Shown here piece by piece: positions 26,873 to 36,858 of a stretch of 64,000 bases of DNA (positions are counted from its first letter, which is position 1; each line of letters begins with the position of its first letter). The notes below the pieces were generated by a model. That model made no database searches. It was not told where the DNA came from and worked only from the letters and a program-made list of their open reading frames with translations. The translations under genes were made by a program, and so were the position numbers. The stretch comes from Pseudanabaena sp. FACHB-1998 (GTDB taxonomy: Bacteria > Cyanobacteriota > Cyanobacteriia > Pseudanabaenales > Pseudanabaenaceae). The stretch is from the NCBI RefSeq assembly GCF_014696355.1, contig NZ_JACJQA010000027.1, forward strand, positions 62,001 to 126,000, written 5' to 3'.

Positions 26873-27463
26873 TTACTGAGATACATTGGGCGATGTGGGT
26901 TTTGCAGAGGGCGAAGGAGGTTGACGAATGGCATTATTACTATCACCAGAACGGGGCGCACTTTGGACTGATCGGGTTTGCCAATCACCAAAAAAGCGAT
27001 TCATCGCGGTAAATCCCAGAACCGTAGCGCCACCCATAATTATTAATAAAACAATTATGGTTGTCCATGTCTCGACCATCTCGGAGATGCCATAGCGAGT
27101 GCGATAGGGATCGATTTTGCATTGATTATCGCGATCGCGAGCAGTTACAGGGCGGCGAAACCGTAAACGATGATCGTCTAGTTTTTCTAATAAAATCCAA
27201 CCTGCCTGAGCTTCTTCGGCACAGACTTTACTTAAAACGCGCCGACTACGAAAACCGCCGCTACTAGTACGCAAAATTTTAAATTCCCAGCCCTTAGGCT
27301 GATCACTAGACGTATTGGACTCATAACGAGTGAGATTTTCTTCTTCCACTTCTTCGCGCCGCTTATTACCTTGTTTTGCTCGAAATATCCTGTCGATAAT
27401 CACGGACTGAATCCCAATATCGAGAATGATCGTACTTATGATAATTGCATTTACGGTCAGCAT
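26873..27463 (-). CDS. Conserved-looking membrane protein, unknown
   Basis: A 196-aa protein. A hydrophobic N-terminal segment (residues 2-22) precedes a basic soluble domain with GWEFKILRTSSGGFRSRRVL and GWILLEKLDDHRLRFRRP; residues about 135-155 (IIVLLIIMGGATVLGF) form a second membrane helix. The tail is rich in S, P and N. The central region looks like a small alpha/beta module common in hypothetical cyanobacterial proteins. No function can be given. Confidence 0.65.
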   Translation of the reverse strand: MLTVNAIIISTIILDIGIQSVIIDRIFRAKQGNKRREEVEEENLTRYESNTSSDQPKGWEFKILRTSSGGFRSRRVLSKVCAEEAQAGWILLEKLDDHRLRFRRPVTARDRDNQCKIDPYRTRYGISEMVETWTTIIVLLIIMGGATVLGFTAMNRFFGDWQTRSVQSAPRSGDSNNAIRQPPSPSAKPTSPNVSQ

Positions 27464-27652
27464 GGGGGCGTGACTAGGAACATAGACCTGAGTTTAGGAT
27501 TTAGGATAGCTTGATCTTGCACTTATTGCAGTTTTCATTTTGCCGCCCTAAGGGCTATAAATGCGTACATTAATGAAAATTACTGGGTAACTACTGGGTA
27601 ACTATTGGGCGATCGCGTTATGATATCTAAATAGCTGGGCATAATCAAAAGA

Positions 27653-27705
27653 CAAAGTCCAAAGCTGTGGCTCACGCTCAGCGTGAGCCACAGCTTTGGA
27701 CTTTG
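27653..27705. repeat. 25-bp-arm palindrome upstream of ssb
   Basis: CAAAGTCCAAAGCTGTGGCT... pairs perfectly with its complement around TCA. It ends 50 bp before the ssb ATG, in a divergent intergenic region, so a terminator role for flanking genes is excluded. TAGCT blocks sit just outside it. Confidence 0.65.
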
Positions 27706-27754
27706 CGCCTAGCTACTTAATCCAAATTAGCCATAAGCTTTTGATATATCCCCT

Positions 27755-28234
27755 ATGAACTCTATTGTCTTGATGGCAGAAGTGCTAACCGATCCAGAAC
27801 TACGCCGTACTCCTGATAATCAAAGCTCGATCGCTTCATTTCTTGTCCAATTTGCAGGCGGACGCAGCGAGGACGCACCCTATCGCATCAAGGTTGTAGG
27901 CTGGAACAACTTAGCCGATGAGATTATGGAAAAGTATCACAAAGGCGATCAAGTAGTAGTAGAAGGTCGTCTACGTCTGGATGTTGTAGATCGCGGCACA
28001 TACAAAGAAAAGCGCACTGAACTAGTCGCCCAACGGGTTCATGGCTTTGGATCGGGTGGTTCTACTGCAACTGCTCCCATTAGCTCCGCCTCGGCTCCCG
28101 CCAAAACTAGCTCTAGAACTGCGGCATCGAATCCACCTGCTGCCCAGACTAATGTTGTGCCGATGGCAAATACCTATGTTCCTGTCGCATCGCCTGTTGC
28201 GGATGCCCCAGATTACGATGACATTCCTTTTTAA
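27755..28234 (+). CDS. ssb: Single-stranded DNA-binding protein
   Basis: A 159-aa OB-fold protein that coats ssDNA in replication and repair. It starts MNSIVLMAEVLTDPELRRTP, has the FLVQFAGG and KVVGWNNLADEI strands, and a low-complexity Ala/Ser/Pro linker. The acidic tip DYDDIPF is the usual protein-interaction tail. Normal bacterial architecture; the Pro/Ala-rich linker is typical of cyanobacteria. Two terminator-like hairpins follow. Confidence 0.93.
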   Translation: MNSIVLMAEVLTDPELRRTPDNQSSIASFLVQFAGGRSEDAPYRIKVVGWNNLADEIMEKYHKGDQVVVEGRLRLDVVDRGTYKEKRTELVAQRVHGFGSGGSTATAPISSASAPAKTSSRTAASNPPAAQTNVVPMANTYVPVASPVADAPDYDDIPF

Positions 28235-28254
28235 AATTCTAGTTACTCAAAACC

Positions 28255-28354
28255 GAAAATAGAAATGGCGGCGCATTGCGCCGCCATTTCTATTTGGATA
28301 ACTCAAAGCACAAAGAAAAATTGCCCCCTTCGGGGGCAATTTTTCTTTGTGCTT
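28255..28354. terminator. Two hairpins between ssb and the ferredoxin gene
   Basis: 28255-28294: AAATAGAAATGGCGGCGC, ATT, complement. 28306-28354: arms of 23 bp (AAGCACAAAGAAAAATTGCC...) around TTC. Both lie between convergent genes. Confidence 0.7.
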
Positions 28355-28679
28355 AATTTTGGTGATTTAATCTGGGATGCATCATTTCGGGAATTGGGTT
28401 ATTGCCAATTAGATGTAATTCAATGATTTTGGCGACTTTTTTGGGGGTAACGTGCCAGTAATACACCTGATCTGGATCTACTACAACCATTGGACCAGAG
28501 CCACATAAGCCCAAACAGCCACAGGCTTCTACGGTAACATTTACAACTTGCTGCTGTTGAAATGTTGCCAAAATTTTAGCTGCGCCATCTTTAGCACAGG
28601 TTCGATTTTGACAAACAAGTACTCGACGCACTGGGACAATGGCTGTAGTGGCGATCGCTGCTTCCACTCTAGCGCACAA
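28353..28679 (-). CDS. Thioredoxin-like [2Fe-2S] ferredoxin
   Basis: A 108-aa protein with the four ligands of thioredoxin-fold ferredoxins: RRVLVCQNRTCAKDGAAK and the second site EACGCLGLCGSGPMVVVDPD. The C-terminal YYWHVTPKKVAKIIELHL matches this family. It would carry electrons in the cytosol. The start is uncertain: TTG 28679 or GTG 28667. The 5' end overlaps the universal-stress gene by up to 11 bp, suggesting co-transcription. Confidence 0.85.
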   Translation of the reverse strand: MCARVEAAIATTAIVPVRRVLVCQNRTCAKDGAAKILATFQQQQVVNVTVEACGCLGLCGSGPMVVVDPDQVYYWHVTPKKVAKIIELHLIGNNPIPEMMHPRLNHQN

Positions 28680-29121
28680 CTAGAACGGGAGAGACGCAAT
28701 GATGCACCACATAATCACTCACACTACCTAGCATGAGGCGTTCCACCGAACCCAATCCCCGTGAACCGACGATTAACAGATCAGGATTTTCGTCTTTACA
28801 AACCAGACAAATGACATCGCGAGGTTGTCCCGTTTCCAATCGGGTGCGGCTTTCCACTTGAGCCTTAGCGCAGGTGTCTTGGGCTTTTTGCAATAAAGCT
28901 TGCCCCGCATTTAAGATTTTGTGTTCTAGCTCCACATCGGGCAGACCCCGCCAACCAACCCAATCCCCTGTGGGCAGCATGACTTCAGGGACATAGCTGC
29001 TGAGAGGTTCCACGACACTTAACAGAATGATTTCCGATTTGAGAGGGGCTGCAAAGCTAATTGCGGTGTCAAGGGCATGGTCACTAGCTTGCGAACCATC
29101 AATTGCAACTAAGAACTTCAT
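28669..29121 (-). CDS. Universal stress protein (UspA family)
   Basis: A 150-aa UspA-fold protein from ATG 29121 (MKFLVAIDGSQASDHALDTA). The ATP-binding signature GSRGLGSVERLMLGSVSDYV is present, so it is likely an ATP-binding UspA type. It is followed by and overlaps the ferredoxin gene. The longer frame to 29202 has no family similarity. Confidence 0.92.
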   Translation of the reverse strand: MKFLVAIDGSQASDHALDTAISFAAPLKSEIILLSVVEPLSSYVPEVMLPTGDWVGWRGLPDVELEHKILNAGQALLQKAQDTCAKAQVESRTRLETGQPRDVICLVCKDENPDLLIVGSRGLGSVERLMLGSVSDYVVHHCVSPVLVVR

Positions 29122-29361
29122 ATATTTATCACAAAAATAGAGCTTATCCCCTTGGCTGTGGTTTAGCAAATTTGTAACACCAAATTTACTAAATACCTGC
29201 AAAATAGAGGGGTAGCTTAGGGTTTAGTTGAGAAATCTCTAGAAGTTGGCAATTTTTCAACTAAATGGAGATTCCTGCATAACTTAATTACAGACCCAAA
29301 TATACTGATGTTGTTAAACAAGTTGTAAATCTTTGCTGTAGTTAATTTCTTTTAATATTCC

Positions 29362-30369
29362 ATGACACGCGATATTCGTATTGGTTTTGCAAATTCTGTG
29401 GGTAATACCCCATTGATTGAAATTGAGTCTTTATCGGCAGCAACGGGTTGCACGATTTTAGGTAAGGCGGAATTTCTCAATCCGGGAGGCAGCGTTAAAG
29501 ATCGAGCCGCTTTGTTTATGGTTTTAGAAGCAGAAAAAGCAGGACTCCTCAAAGCTGGCGGCGCGATCGTTGAAGGAACGGCTGGAAATACGGGCATTGG
29601 GCTGTCCCTAGTGGCAAATGCGCGTGGTTATCGCAGTGTGATTGTGATGCCTAGCAATCAATCGCAGGAAAAAATTGATTTATTGAGAACTCTCGGCGCA
29701 GAAGTGGAACTGACTAATCCTGCGCCTTTCTCTAGCCCTGATAATTACTATCATGTGGCGCGAAAAAGATCTGAAGAAATAGAAAATGCGTTTTGGGCAA
29801 ATCAATTTGAGAATTTGTCTAATTCCGATGCTCATTATCAAACCACTGCTCCTGAAATTTGGCGACAAACGGGTGGCGAGTTAGATGGCATTGTGATGTC
29901 TTCGGGAACTGGCGGCACGATTGGCGGAGTGACGGCTTATCTCAAAGAGCAGAACTCCAGCCTAGCGACCTATTTAATCGATCCGACGGGTTCGGGTTTG
30001 TATAGTTATTTGACTATGGGTGAGTTTAAGGCGGAGGGTAATTCGATTACAGAGGGAATTGGGATTAATCGCGCCACGGCAAATTTTAATCGGGCTAGGT
30101 TAGATGGTGCTTTTAGAGGTACTGATCAACAGGTAATTGAGATGTCTCAATATTTGCTCAAGCACGATGGTTTGTTTATTGGCAGTTCGGCGGCGCTGAA
30201 TGTGGTGGGCGCGGTGAAGCTGGCGCGAAAATTGGGTAAGGGGCATACGATCGCCACGATTCTCTGTGATGGTGGTGGTAGATATCAGAGCCGAATGTAT
30301 AATCCAATATGGTTAGCAGAAAAGGGTTTAACGCCTGTGGCTAAGGGCTTGGAGTTTATTGATGAGTAA
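29362..30369 (+). CDS. cysK: Cysteine synthase (O-acetylserine sulfhydrylase)
   Basis: A 335-aa fold-type II PLP enzyme that makes cysteine from O-acetylserine and sulfide. The Schiff-base lysine is in NPGGSVKDRAA; the phosphate loop is SSGTGGTIGGVTA; GTAGNTGIG binds substrate. CysK and CysM cannot be separated firmly. The mutT gene starts inside its last codons (ATG 30362, 8-bp overlap), so they form an operon. Confidence 0.9.
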   Translation: MTRDIRIGFANSVGNTPLIEIESLSAATGCTILGKAEFLNPGGSVKDRAALFMVLEAEKAGLLKAGGAIVEGTAGNTGIGLSLVANARGYRSVIVMPSNQSQEKIDLLRTLGAEVELTNPAPFSSPDNYYHVARKRSEEIENAFWANQFENLSNSDAHYQTTAPEIWRQTGGELDGIVMSSGTGGTIGGVTAYLKEQNSSLATYLIDPTGSGLYSYLTMGEFKAEGNSITEGIGINRATANFNRARLDGAFRGTDQQVIEMSQYLLKHDGLFIGSSAALNVVGAVKLARKLGKGHTIATILCDGGGRYQSRMYNPIWLAEKGLTPVAKGLEFIDE

Positions 30370-30811
30370 TTCAGAGGCGAGTCCAGAAATAAATCCAAGT
30401 ATATCTCCCAAAAAATATCGCCGCATCGGTGTGGGTGTGGTGTGGGATCGCGATCGCCAAAGGATTTTGATTGATCGCCGTTTGCCAGAGGGGGAATTGG
30501 CGGGCTACTGGGAATTTCCGGGAGGCAAGATTGAGCCAAATGAGGATGCGGCTGCTTGCATTAAGCGAGAATTGCTAGAGGAAATTGCGATCGAAGTGGA
30601 AGTTGGTGAGCATTTGATCACCATTGACCATGAGTATGAAACCCTCAAAGTTAGCCTGATCGTGCATCATTGCTTGCATGTGTCAGGCGAACCGCAGGCG
30701 CTTGCCTGTACGGAAATGCGCTGGGTATCGGTCGATGATCTAGATACCTATCAATTACCTGCGGCGAATTATCAGATTGTCCAAGCTTTAAAGGAGAGCA
30801 GATTTTACTGA
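30362..30811 (+). CDS. mutT: MutT-type Nudix hydrolase
   Basis: A 149-aa Nudix protein, probably 8-oxo-dGTP diphosphatase. The Nudix box is GGKIEPNEDAAACIKRELLE followed by EI, matching Gx5Ex7REUxEExGU except for its last position. The WEFPGGK and conserved Trp near the end (EMRWVSVDDL) support the MutT subfamily. It overlaps the cysteine-synthase stop by 8 bp and its TGA overlaps the next ATG by 1 bp: tight translational coupling. Confidence 0.9.
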   Translation: MSNSEASPEINPSISPKKYRRIGVGVVWDRDRQRILIDRRLPEGELAGYWEFPGGKIEPNEDAAACIKRELLEEIAIEVEVGEHLITIDHEYETLKVSLIVHHCLHVSGEPQALACTEMRWVSVDDLDTYQLPAANYQIVQALKESRFY

Positions 30812-31317
30812 TGGAAGATATCAGTGCCGAACAAGTGGCGGCGGAGCTATACCAGCAAGGGGTTAGCAATTTTGAGCGTGGGAATTATCAACAGGCGATC
30901 GCCCTCTTAGAACGCGCCCGTCCCTTGAGTATGTTAGAGACGAAGCTAGGCGGCGATATTTTGGTATGGCTGGCTAATTCCTATGATGCGATTGGGCGGA
31001 CTGAGGAGGCGATCGCCCTCTGTCGAAGTCTCAAAAAGCATCCTGTTGGCGATATTCGCAAGGCATCTCGCTATATGTTGGGAATTTTGACGGCTCCGCA
31101 ACTTAGCAAATTAGAAGGGGTGGTGTCAGAAGTTCCGATTTTGGAATCCCCTGATACCTATGAGTCTAAGCCTATCGCCCGCAGCAAGGGCGATAGTGTT
31201 GAGCAGAAACCCTTTCGCGAAGTTCCCCTCGAAAAGCCGAATTTTAATAACAAAAATAATTTTCTTTGGTTTGCGATTGCTTTTTGCCTAATGCTCTTAG
31301 TCCTTTGGGCAAAATAA
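30811..31317 (+). CDS. TPR-like membrane-anchored protein
   Basis: A 168-aa protein with two or three TPR-like helix pairs (residues about 8-90: YQQGVSNFERGNYQQAIALL, then YDAIGRTEEAIALC) and a C-terminal hydrophobic helix (residues about 148-166) for membrane anchoring. It ends an operon with the cysteine synthase and mutT. TPR proteins scaffold complexes; the partner is unknown. Confidence 0.8.
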   Translation: MEDISAEQVAAELYQQGVSNFERGNYQQAIALLERARPLSMLETKLGGDILVWLANSYDAIGRTEEAIALCRSLKKHPVGDIRKASRYMLGILTAPQLSKLEGVVSEVPILESPDTYESKPIARSKGDSVEQKPFREVPLEKPNFNNKNNFLWFAIAFCLMLLVLWAK

Positions 31318-31321
31318 GTAG

Positions 31322-31373
31322 ATCAATGGCGGCGCTTCGCGCCGCCATTGATTTAGAGCGCTTTGCGCTCTAA
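31322..31373. terminator. Two hairpins between convergent genes
   Basis: ATCAATGGCGGCGC, TTC, complement (31322-31352), then TTAGAGCGC, TTT, GCGCTCTAA (31353-31373), ending at the permease stop. Confidence 0.7.
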
Positions 31374-31374
31374 A

Positions 31375-33345
31375 TTAACCGCCAACGTGAATTCCCGGAC
31401 GATTTTTAGGATCTTTCTCGGCGGTGCGTAACACCTCACGGGTAACAACGGCAATATCACCTTCACCAAACAAAATAAACCGCATCAAATATTGAATCGG
31501 ATTGCCTTCCGCCCAGCCAAAATAGGCATGGGGTAGCTTTTTAGTAAGTTCGCGAATTTCTAACAGAATTGCGGCGATCGTATTTGGCACGGCTGCTCCT
31601 CGGGAGCGCAAAATTTGGTAACTCCCCACCTGATGTCCTTCGATGTAAATAGAGCCAGCAAATTCCGAAGGGTCAGAAACCTGAATTTCTAAGAAAATCA
31701 AAGGATCTTCAGGGGGTAAATGATGTTCTAGGCGCGTATCTTGCTCTTTTTTGCTATATTCCTGCTCATCGCCACGATTAGGACGGTGGGCGATAATTCG
31801 CACGGTTTGATGGGGTGCGACTTCAATGAAGCTCAGCGCAAGATCGTCCATCACCACGCGATCGGCTCGTAATTCCGTTGATCGCCACACTCGCGAACCT
31901 AAAGACGTAATTACGATCGAGGCAATAAAGATACCTGCAATTTTGATGCCCTCTGGTCTTTCGATGATATTTGCGATCGTGGTGTAAACAAAGATCAAGG
32001 TAATTAAGCCAAATACCCAAACTTCAAACCTTTTTTTCTGCTTGTAAGAAGCTAAGGTCACCGCAAAGGCTGCGGAAGTCATCAACACCAATACGCCTGT
32101 GGCATAGGCTCCGCCCTGAGCCTCGACATTAGCCTGAAAAATTAGGGTGACAATAAAGGCGATCGCTGTATAAACCAGCACCAGTGGACGCACCGCCAAA
32201 GTCCAGTTGGGAGCCATGCCATAGCGAGGCAAATAGCGAGGCACGATATTTAGCAAGCCCGCCATAGCCGACGCTCCCGCAAACCACAGGATCGAGATGG
32301 TACTGAGATCGTAGACTGTGCCGAAAATATCGCCAAAGAATTTATGGGCAAGAAAGGCAAGGGCGCGACCATTGGCTTTACCTCCCGCCTCGAATTCAGC
32401 CATCGGAATTAGCATCGTGGTAACCACGCTACTGGTGAGCAAGAAAAAGCTCATAATCCAAGCCGCACTAGTCAAAAGCTTATAGGTATTTTTAACCCTA
32501 CCCTTGGGAAGTTCTTCGGTATCCTCTTGGTATCCTTTCACGAGAGGCATCACCGCCACCCCCGTTTCAAAGCCCGATAATCCCAAAGCGAGCTTTGGAA
32601 ATACGAGTATCGCAATTCCTAGCAGCATGAACGGACTTTGATGTTGAGCAAATAGGGCTTTTTGCCAATTGGCGATGACTTCGGGATGGGTTACGACTTC
32701 TCTCAAACCGACGAAAACGACTATTAAATTTAAAAATAGATAGCCTGCTACCAAAAATACCGCCAGCCCGATCGCCTCGCGAAATCCCTTTAAAAATACG
32801 GCTCCCAATAACGCCACTAATATCAGGGTAATGGGTACAGCTTGCCCTCGAAAAAACTCAGGCACTAGAGGATTTTCGACAATATGAGCCGTAGCATCGG
32901 CTGCGGATAGGGTAATCGTGATAATAAAATCTGTCGCCACAAATCCTAGTAAACACAGTACCAACAGCTTGCCCTGCCACCATGACAATAGTGTTTCGAG
33001 CATGGCGATCGAGCCTTCGCCGTGAGGGCTGATCGCCGCAACCTTACGATAAATCGGTAGCGCTCCAAAGAGGGTGAGCAGCAACAAAATTAAAGTGGCG
33101 ATCGGCGATAAAGCCCCTGCCGCAAGAGCCGCGATCCCCGGTTGATAACCAAGGGTAGAGAAATAGTCAACGCCTGTTAAGCACATCACCTGCCACCAGC
33201 TATGTTTCTCGCTGTGTTCGCTGTGTTTGGGGGTTGGATCGTGATTTGGGTCTGATTGATCCCTGTGCTGCTGATTTGTAGAGAGCAACCAGTGCTTTAG
33301 GCTTTGGATTAACTCGGATTCCTGAGAAGGGACAGGTGAAGCCAT
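31375..33345 (-). CDS. APC-superfamily amino acid permease
   Basis: A 656-aa inner-membrane transporter with about 12 hydrophobic segments over residues 55-480 and a long cytosolic C-terminal domain (about residues 490-656, GPRPN-like to GGWA). The conserved first segments include [37 protein letters not shown] lies in the helix 6-7 region. The substrate is unknown. The C-terminal domain, unusual for small APC members, resembles one seen in large cyanobacterial homologues. Confidence 0.85.
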   Translation of the reverse strand: MASPVPSQESELIQSLKHWLLSTNQQHRDQSDPNHDPTPKHSEHSEKHSWWQVMCLTGVDYFSTLGYQPGIAALAAGALSPIATLILLLLTLFGALPIYRKVAAISPHGEGSIAMLETLLSWWQGKLLVLCLLGFVATDFIITITLSAADATAHIVENPLVPEFFRGQAVPITLILVALLGAVFLKGFREAIGLAVFLVAGYLFLNLIVVFVGLREVVTHPEVIANWQKALFAQHQSPFMLLGIAILVFPKLALGLSGFETGVAVMPLVKGYQEDTEELPKGRVKNTYKLLTSAAWIMSFFLLTSSVVTTMLIPMAEFEAGGKANGRALAFLAHKFFGDIFGTVYDLSTISILWFAGASAMAGLLNIVPRYLPRYGMAPNWTLAVRPLVLVYTAIAFIVTLIFQANVEAQGGAYATGVLVLMTSAAFAVTLASYKQKKRFEVWVFGLITLIFVYTTIANIIERPEGIKIAGIFIASIVITSLGSRVWRSTELRADRVVMDDLALSFIEVAPHQTVRIIAHRPNRGDEQEYSKKEQDTRLEHHLPPEDPLIFLEIQVSDPSEFAGSIYIEGHQVGSYQILRSRGAAVPNTIAAILLEIRELTKKLPHAYFGWAEGNPIQYLMRFILFGEGDIAVVTREVLRTAEKDPKNRPGIHVGG

Positions 33346-33458
33346 AAAGTAAGCTTATTTGGAAGAATATTTCTTAAGTCTAAGGCAGTTTTTAGAGAAA
33401 TTTGCAAACCCTAGTGTAAAAGAGATTTACGAGGCGAAGCTCTTTTAATGTATGTATA

Positions 33459-33570
33459 ACAAAGCAAGAGTTAGCCAGTACAAACCAAAACCCAAAAAGC
33501 GAGTGGCGGCGCGAAGCGCCGCCACTCGCTTTTTGGGTTTTATGTCCTAAGCAAACCTTACATTGCTAAC
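33459..33570. repeat. Family-A palindromic element
   Basis: Central palindrome 33487-33541: 26-bp perfect arms (AAAACCCAAAAAGCGAGTGG...) around GAA. Flanks AGAGTTAGCCAGTACAAACC (left) and TATGTCCTAAGCAAACCTTA (right) match the copies at 9996-10142 and 37975-38093, orientation inverted relative to the first. The rest of 33346-33747 has no gene. Confidence 0.8.
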
Positions 33571-33747
33571 CAGAGCCGACGGCTGTGCATCTTTTGAGTG
33601 AGGCTGCCGCTTCGCCATCATTATTCGCCATCATTTAATTTAATGCTGTCTTCCCTGACTTTCTCAAGGCGATAAAATTTGAGTTCCATGTCTCCTGATA
33701 GATCTATTTTTGGAACTTCGGCATTGTGGGGAACCTACGGGTTTTAT

Positions 33748-34230
33748 TTACAAAAAGCTAAAAAATTCTGAATCTATTTCATACCCAAGACTTTGAGTCA
33801 TTTGTTGTAACTTAGCAGTGCTGTCAATGCCGCGTGACTTGAGCCAGAGCGAAATTGTAAATACCTTCTGCATTACAAAAAGCTCTAGTGCTTCAGGATT
33901 GTATTGCAACACATAGCCATCACCTTCGCGCTTAAACTCGTGGGGAACTAGCATCGCGGCATAGCGACTGAGTTCCGATCGCCAATCGAGGACATAGCTA
34001 AACCAAGGATAGGTGGCATCGACGCGCACAAACCAAAGACGGACTTCCGAGATTTCTGACAATTCGCGAGGGTCTCCATCTTCCTTATCCCAGACAAGTT
34101 CGATTTGAAAGGCGCGATCGCTTTCTGGTGTTTCGTCCCAATGGGCTAATAACTTCTCAACCGCAATTTTGACAGGCGAGATATCAAGGGACTCAATGCA
34201 GGCTTGATTGATGTAAATGATCGTAGACAT
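33748..34230 (-). CDS. CRR6-family NdhI maturation factor
   Basis: A 160-aa protein matching the CRR6 (DUF1817) family: VWDKEDGDPRELSEISEVRL, FVRVDATYPWFSYVLDW, SRYAAMLVPHEF and ALELFVMQKVFTISLWLK. CRR6 helps assemble the hydrophilic arm (NdhI) of the NDH-1 complex in cyanobacteria and chloroplasts. ndhF is in the same window but 19 kb away. Confidence 0.85.
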   Translation of the reverse strand: MSTIIYINQACIESLDISPVKIAVEKLLAHWDETPESDRAFQIELVWDKEDGDPRELSEISEVRLWFVRVDATYPWFSYVLDWRSELSRYAAMLVPHEFKREGDGYVLQYNPEALELFVMQKVFTISLWLKSRGIDSTAKLQQMTQSLGYEIDSEFFSFL

Positions 34231-34280
34231 AGTAATTTCTGAATAGATAATTAATGCGACACAGAGCGCCGCATTAATGG

Positions 34281-35261
34281 TTATTTCTTGGGTAAGTTTT
34301 CGCGAGGATCGAAGGATTGAATTTTGAGCAACTGTTCGTAAAGTTCTCTTTCACGATTGCTCGGATTTTTGGGAACGACGATTTGGACTTCCACATATTG
34401 ATCGCCAAAGCTTCTACTATCTTTAGGGAATCCTTTGCCTGATAGCCGCAATTGCTGACCCGACTTGACCGCAGGAGGGATGGTGAGCTTGACTAAACCA
34501 CTTAAGGTCGGAACTTCTACTTGTACGCCCAAGACAGATTCACTAGGAGAAATGGGCAGTTGACAGCGAATATCGAATCCTTCGAGGGTAAAGAAAGTGT
34601 GGGGCTTGAGCGTGATTTTGAGATAGAGATCGCCGCCCGATGCGCCTTGTCCTTTGAGGCGAATTCTTTGACCAGAGAGAACACCTGCGGGCATATTTAC
34701 CTCTAGCGATCGCCCATCTTCTAAACGGATACGTTCGCGACCGCCTACATAGGCTCGCTCAAGGGGCAATTCTAATAAAGCTTCAGAGTCACGACGAGGA
34801 GTGGGGCGAGGTGGAGCTTGGGTGCTGGTGCGATAGGAGGAGGAAGAGCCGCCTGTTTCTTGGGCGCGTTCATTGGTGCGGAATTTACCGAGTAATTGAT
34901 CGACAAATTCTTGGAAATCATTGTATTGGCTAAAGTCTACGTCACCTGTGTAGCCACCACGCTCAAAATCTGGGGTGTAGGGTTCGCGAGAAGATGGAGC
35001 GCGTCCACCGCCGCCTGAGCCTTGGAAGCCACCTTGTTTCCAATATTGCCCAAAGCGATCGTATTGTTGACGTTTGGTGGTGTCAGATAATACTTCATAG
35101 GCTTCGCCGATGTCTTTGAAACGTTCTTCGGCTGCCTTATCATTGGGATTGAGGTCGGGATGATATTTCCGCGCTAACCTGCGATAGGAGCGCTTAATTT
35201 CGTCTGCTGTGGCCGTCTTTGGCACACTGAGGATTTCATAGTAATTGCGAAAGTTTTGCAT
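34281..35261 (-). CDS. DnaJ/CbpA-type J-domain co-chaperone
   Basis: A 326-aa protein with a J domain (residues 1-72; HPD in [11 protein letters not shown]), a Gly/Ser-rich linker (about 80-150) and a C-terminal substrate-binding region (about 155-320) with [18 protein letters not shown] and [17 protein letters not shown]. There are no zinc-finger CxxCxGxG repeats, so it is the type II/CbpA form. It stimulates DnaK. It stands alone. Confidence 0.9.
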   Translation of the reverse strand: MQNFRNYYEILSVPKTATADEIKRSYRRLARKYHPDLNPNDKAAEERFKDIGEAYEVLSDTTKRQQYDRFGQYWKQGGFQGSGGGGRAPSSREPYTPDFERGGYTGDVDFSQYNDFQEFVDQLLGKFRTNERAQETGGSSSSYRTSTQAPPRPTPRRDSEALLELPLERAYVGGRERIRLEDGRSLEVNMPAGVLSGQRIRLKGQGASGGDLYLKITLKPHTFFTLEGFDIRCQLPISPSESVLGVQVEVPTLSGLVKLTIPPAVKSGQQLRLSGKGFPKDSRSFGDQYVEVQIVVPKNPSNRERELYEQLLKIQSFDPRENLPKK

Positions 35262-35427
35262 ATTTCCCGAACTGCAAACAAGGAGATAACTTAGCTTACC
35301 TTATAGCAATCTCCAAACCCAGATATAGGGGCTTTGCTTAGCAAAGCTTCTAAAACATGGCTGTAGGAGAATGTGTTAGACCCAAGAGATAGTTGCGGCG
35401 CGGAATGCCTACCCAATCTCTTGAATT

Positions 35428-36774
35428 TTAGATCCAGCTAGGTAACCACATTAACACGGGCATATAACCAGAGGAGATCGGTAAACCGATATAAAGCGGT
35501 AACCAAAATAAAAAGGCGATCGCCACAAGTACAAAAATCATCGAACCGATCGCACGGATATTTGCGTAGGTTGATCGCCATGTGAGCGATACCAGCAAAG
35601 CAAGGGTGGCAAAGGCAAATAAGGAAGCTGGCATATAGTGATACAAAAATATGCAGCGCTTACTTAAGCTCCAAGGTAACCAATGGGCAAGGAAACTGCT
35701 CACTCCATAAAAGGCAAACCAGAATAATTGCGATCGCTCTCTAGGGGGGATATTGGTAATGAATTGGGGCGGAAATCGAAATTTTGAGGCAACTAGATAG
35801 GTAAGGCTAATTAATAAAGCGATCGCGCTAAGCCAATATAAAAAAGGATTGCCCATCGCATGGACAAATTCCACCATGCTATTTGGTCTGACTTCAAAAA
35901 AGTAGGCGATCGGACGAATTAATAGCACCCAACTCCACCAAGGCGAGCAGTAGGGATGTACGGGTTCAGTCTTGCCAACTCCCAAATTTTGATGAAAGCC
36001 GATCATCTGACGGTGCAGTTCCCAAATGTCTCGCTCAGGATTGAGCATTAAATGGGGAATCCACTGCGCGAAATAAAAAGCGATCGGCACAATGATCAAG
36101 CCAATGATAATTTGCGGCGAATTTAGCGTCTGCCGATAGCGTGACCATGCATAACCTGCGATCGCCACAATTCCGACAATATAAGCTAAGCCTGTCCACT
36201 TCACGCTCACCGAAGCGCCCAGCATGAAGCCAGTAGCGATCGCCCATATCCAACGTTGTCGCGATCGCTTAAGGGCTAGCACCATGCATAACTGGCTCAA
36301 CATCCCAAACAGCAGAATATAGGTATTGATCAAGCCAAAACGCGACTCGACTAAGAGCAACCCGTCCATCGCGACAAACCACCCTGTTAGCCAAGCCCAA
36401 CTACGACGATTACTTAGCTGCCACACAAATTCATAGGTCACTAAGGGCAAGAGGGAGCCAGCTAGAGCCGTCATGCAGCGATAGCCAAAGGGAGCATAAC
36501 CAAAAATCTTAATTCCAAGGGCAATAATGTACTTGGCTAGAGGTGGATGAGCATCAAAAAAAGGTTCACCCCGCAGATAGTTTTGGGCAAACTTAGGATA
36601 ATAAACCTCATCAAAGACGATATCGGCAGTGCCGTCTAAATTCCAAAAGCGAGAGGCAAAGGCAACCAAGGCGATCGCCATCACTCCAAAAATAGGATGC
36701 TCTGATAGCCAAATTAGGCGATCGCTCAAACGAGCAAGGGGAGTAATAATTTTGGATTCTCTCCAAATGCTCAT
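35428..36774 (-). CDS. PMT-family glycosyltransferase
   Basis: A 448-aa polytopic membrane protein of the dolichyl-phosphate-mannose protein mannosyltransferase class. The catalytic-type acidic pair occurs in VFDEVYYPKFAQNYL; GEPFFDAHPPLAKYI follows, and WVLLIRPIAYFF and KRCIFLYHYMPA lie later. Such enzymes attach sugars from polyprenyl phosphate to exported proteins or lipids. No partner gene is adjacent. Confidence 0.88.
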   Translation of the reverse strand: MSIWRESKIITPLARLSDRLIWLSEHPIFGVMAIALVAFASRFWNLDGTADIVFDEVYYPKFAQNYLRGEPFFDAHPPLAKYIIALGIKIFGYAPFGYRCMTALAGSLLPLVTYEFVWQLSNRRSWAWLTGWFVAMDGLLLVESRFGLINTYILLFGMLSQLCMVLALKRSRQRWIWAIATGFMLGASVSVKWTGLAYIVGIVAIAGYAWSRYRQTLNSPQIIIGLIIVPIAFYFAQWIPHLMLNPERDIWELHRQMIGFHQNLGVGKTEPVHPYCSPWWSWVLLIRPIAYFFEVRPNSMVEFVHAMGNPFLYWLSAIALLISLTYLVASKFRFPPQFITNIPPRERSQLFWFAFYGVSSFLAHWLPWSLSKRCIFLYHYMPASLFAFATLALLVSLTWRSTYANIRAIGSMIFVLVAIAFLFWLPLYIGLPISSGYMPVLMWLPSWI

Positions 36775-36815
36775 TAGGAAAGGTTTATTTTAAAGATTTA
36801 TCTAATACCAAAATT

Positions 36816-36852
36816 CCCCAAACCTTGGCGCACCCTGCGCCAAGGTTTGGGG
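36816..36852 (-). terminator. Terminator-like hairpin
   Basis: CCCCAAACCTTGGCGCA, CCC, perfect complement (17 bp). It lies 6 bp from the DsbA-like stop, upstream of the PMT gene's start on the same strand. It is the main palindrome here without a GC-NNN-GC core. Confidence 0.7.
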
Positions 36853-36858
36853 AGAGAA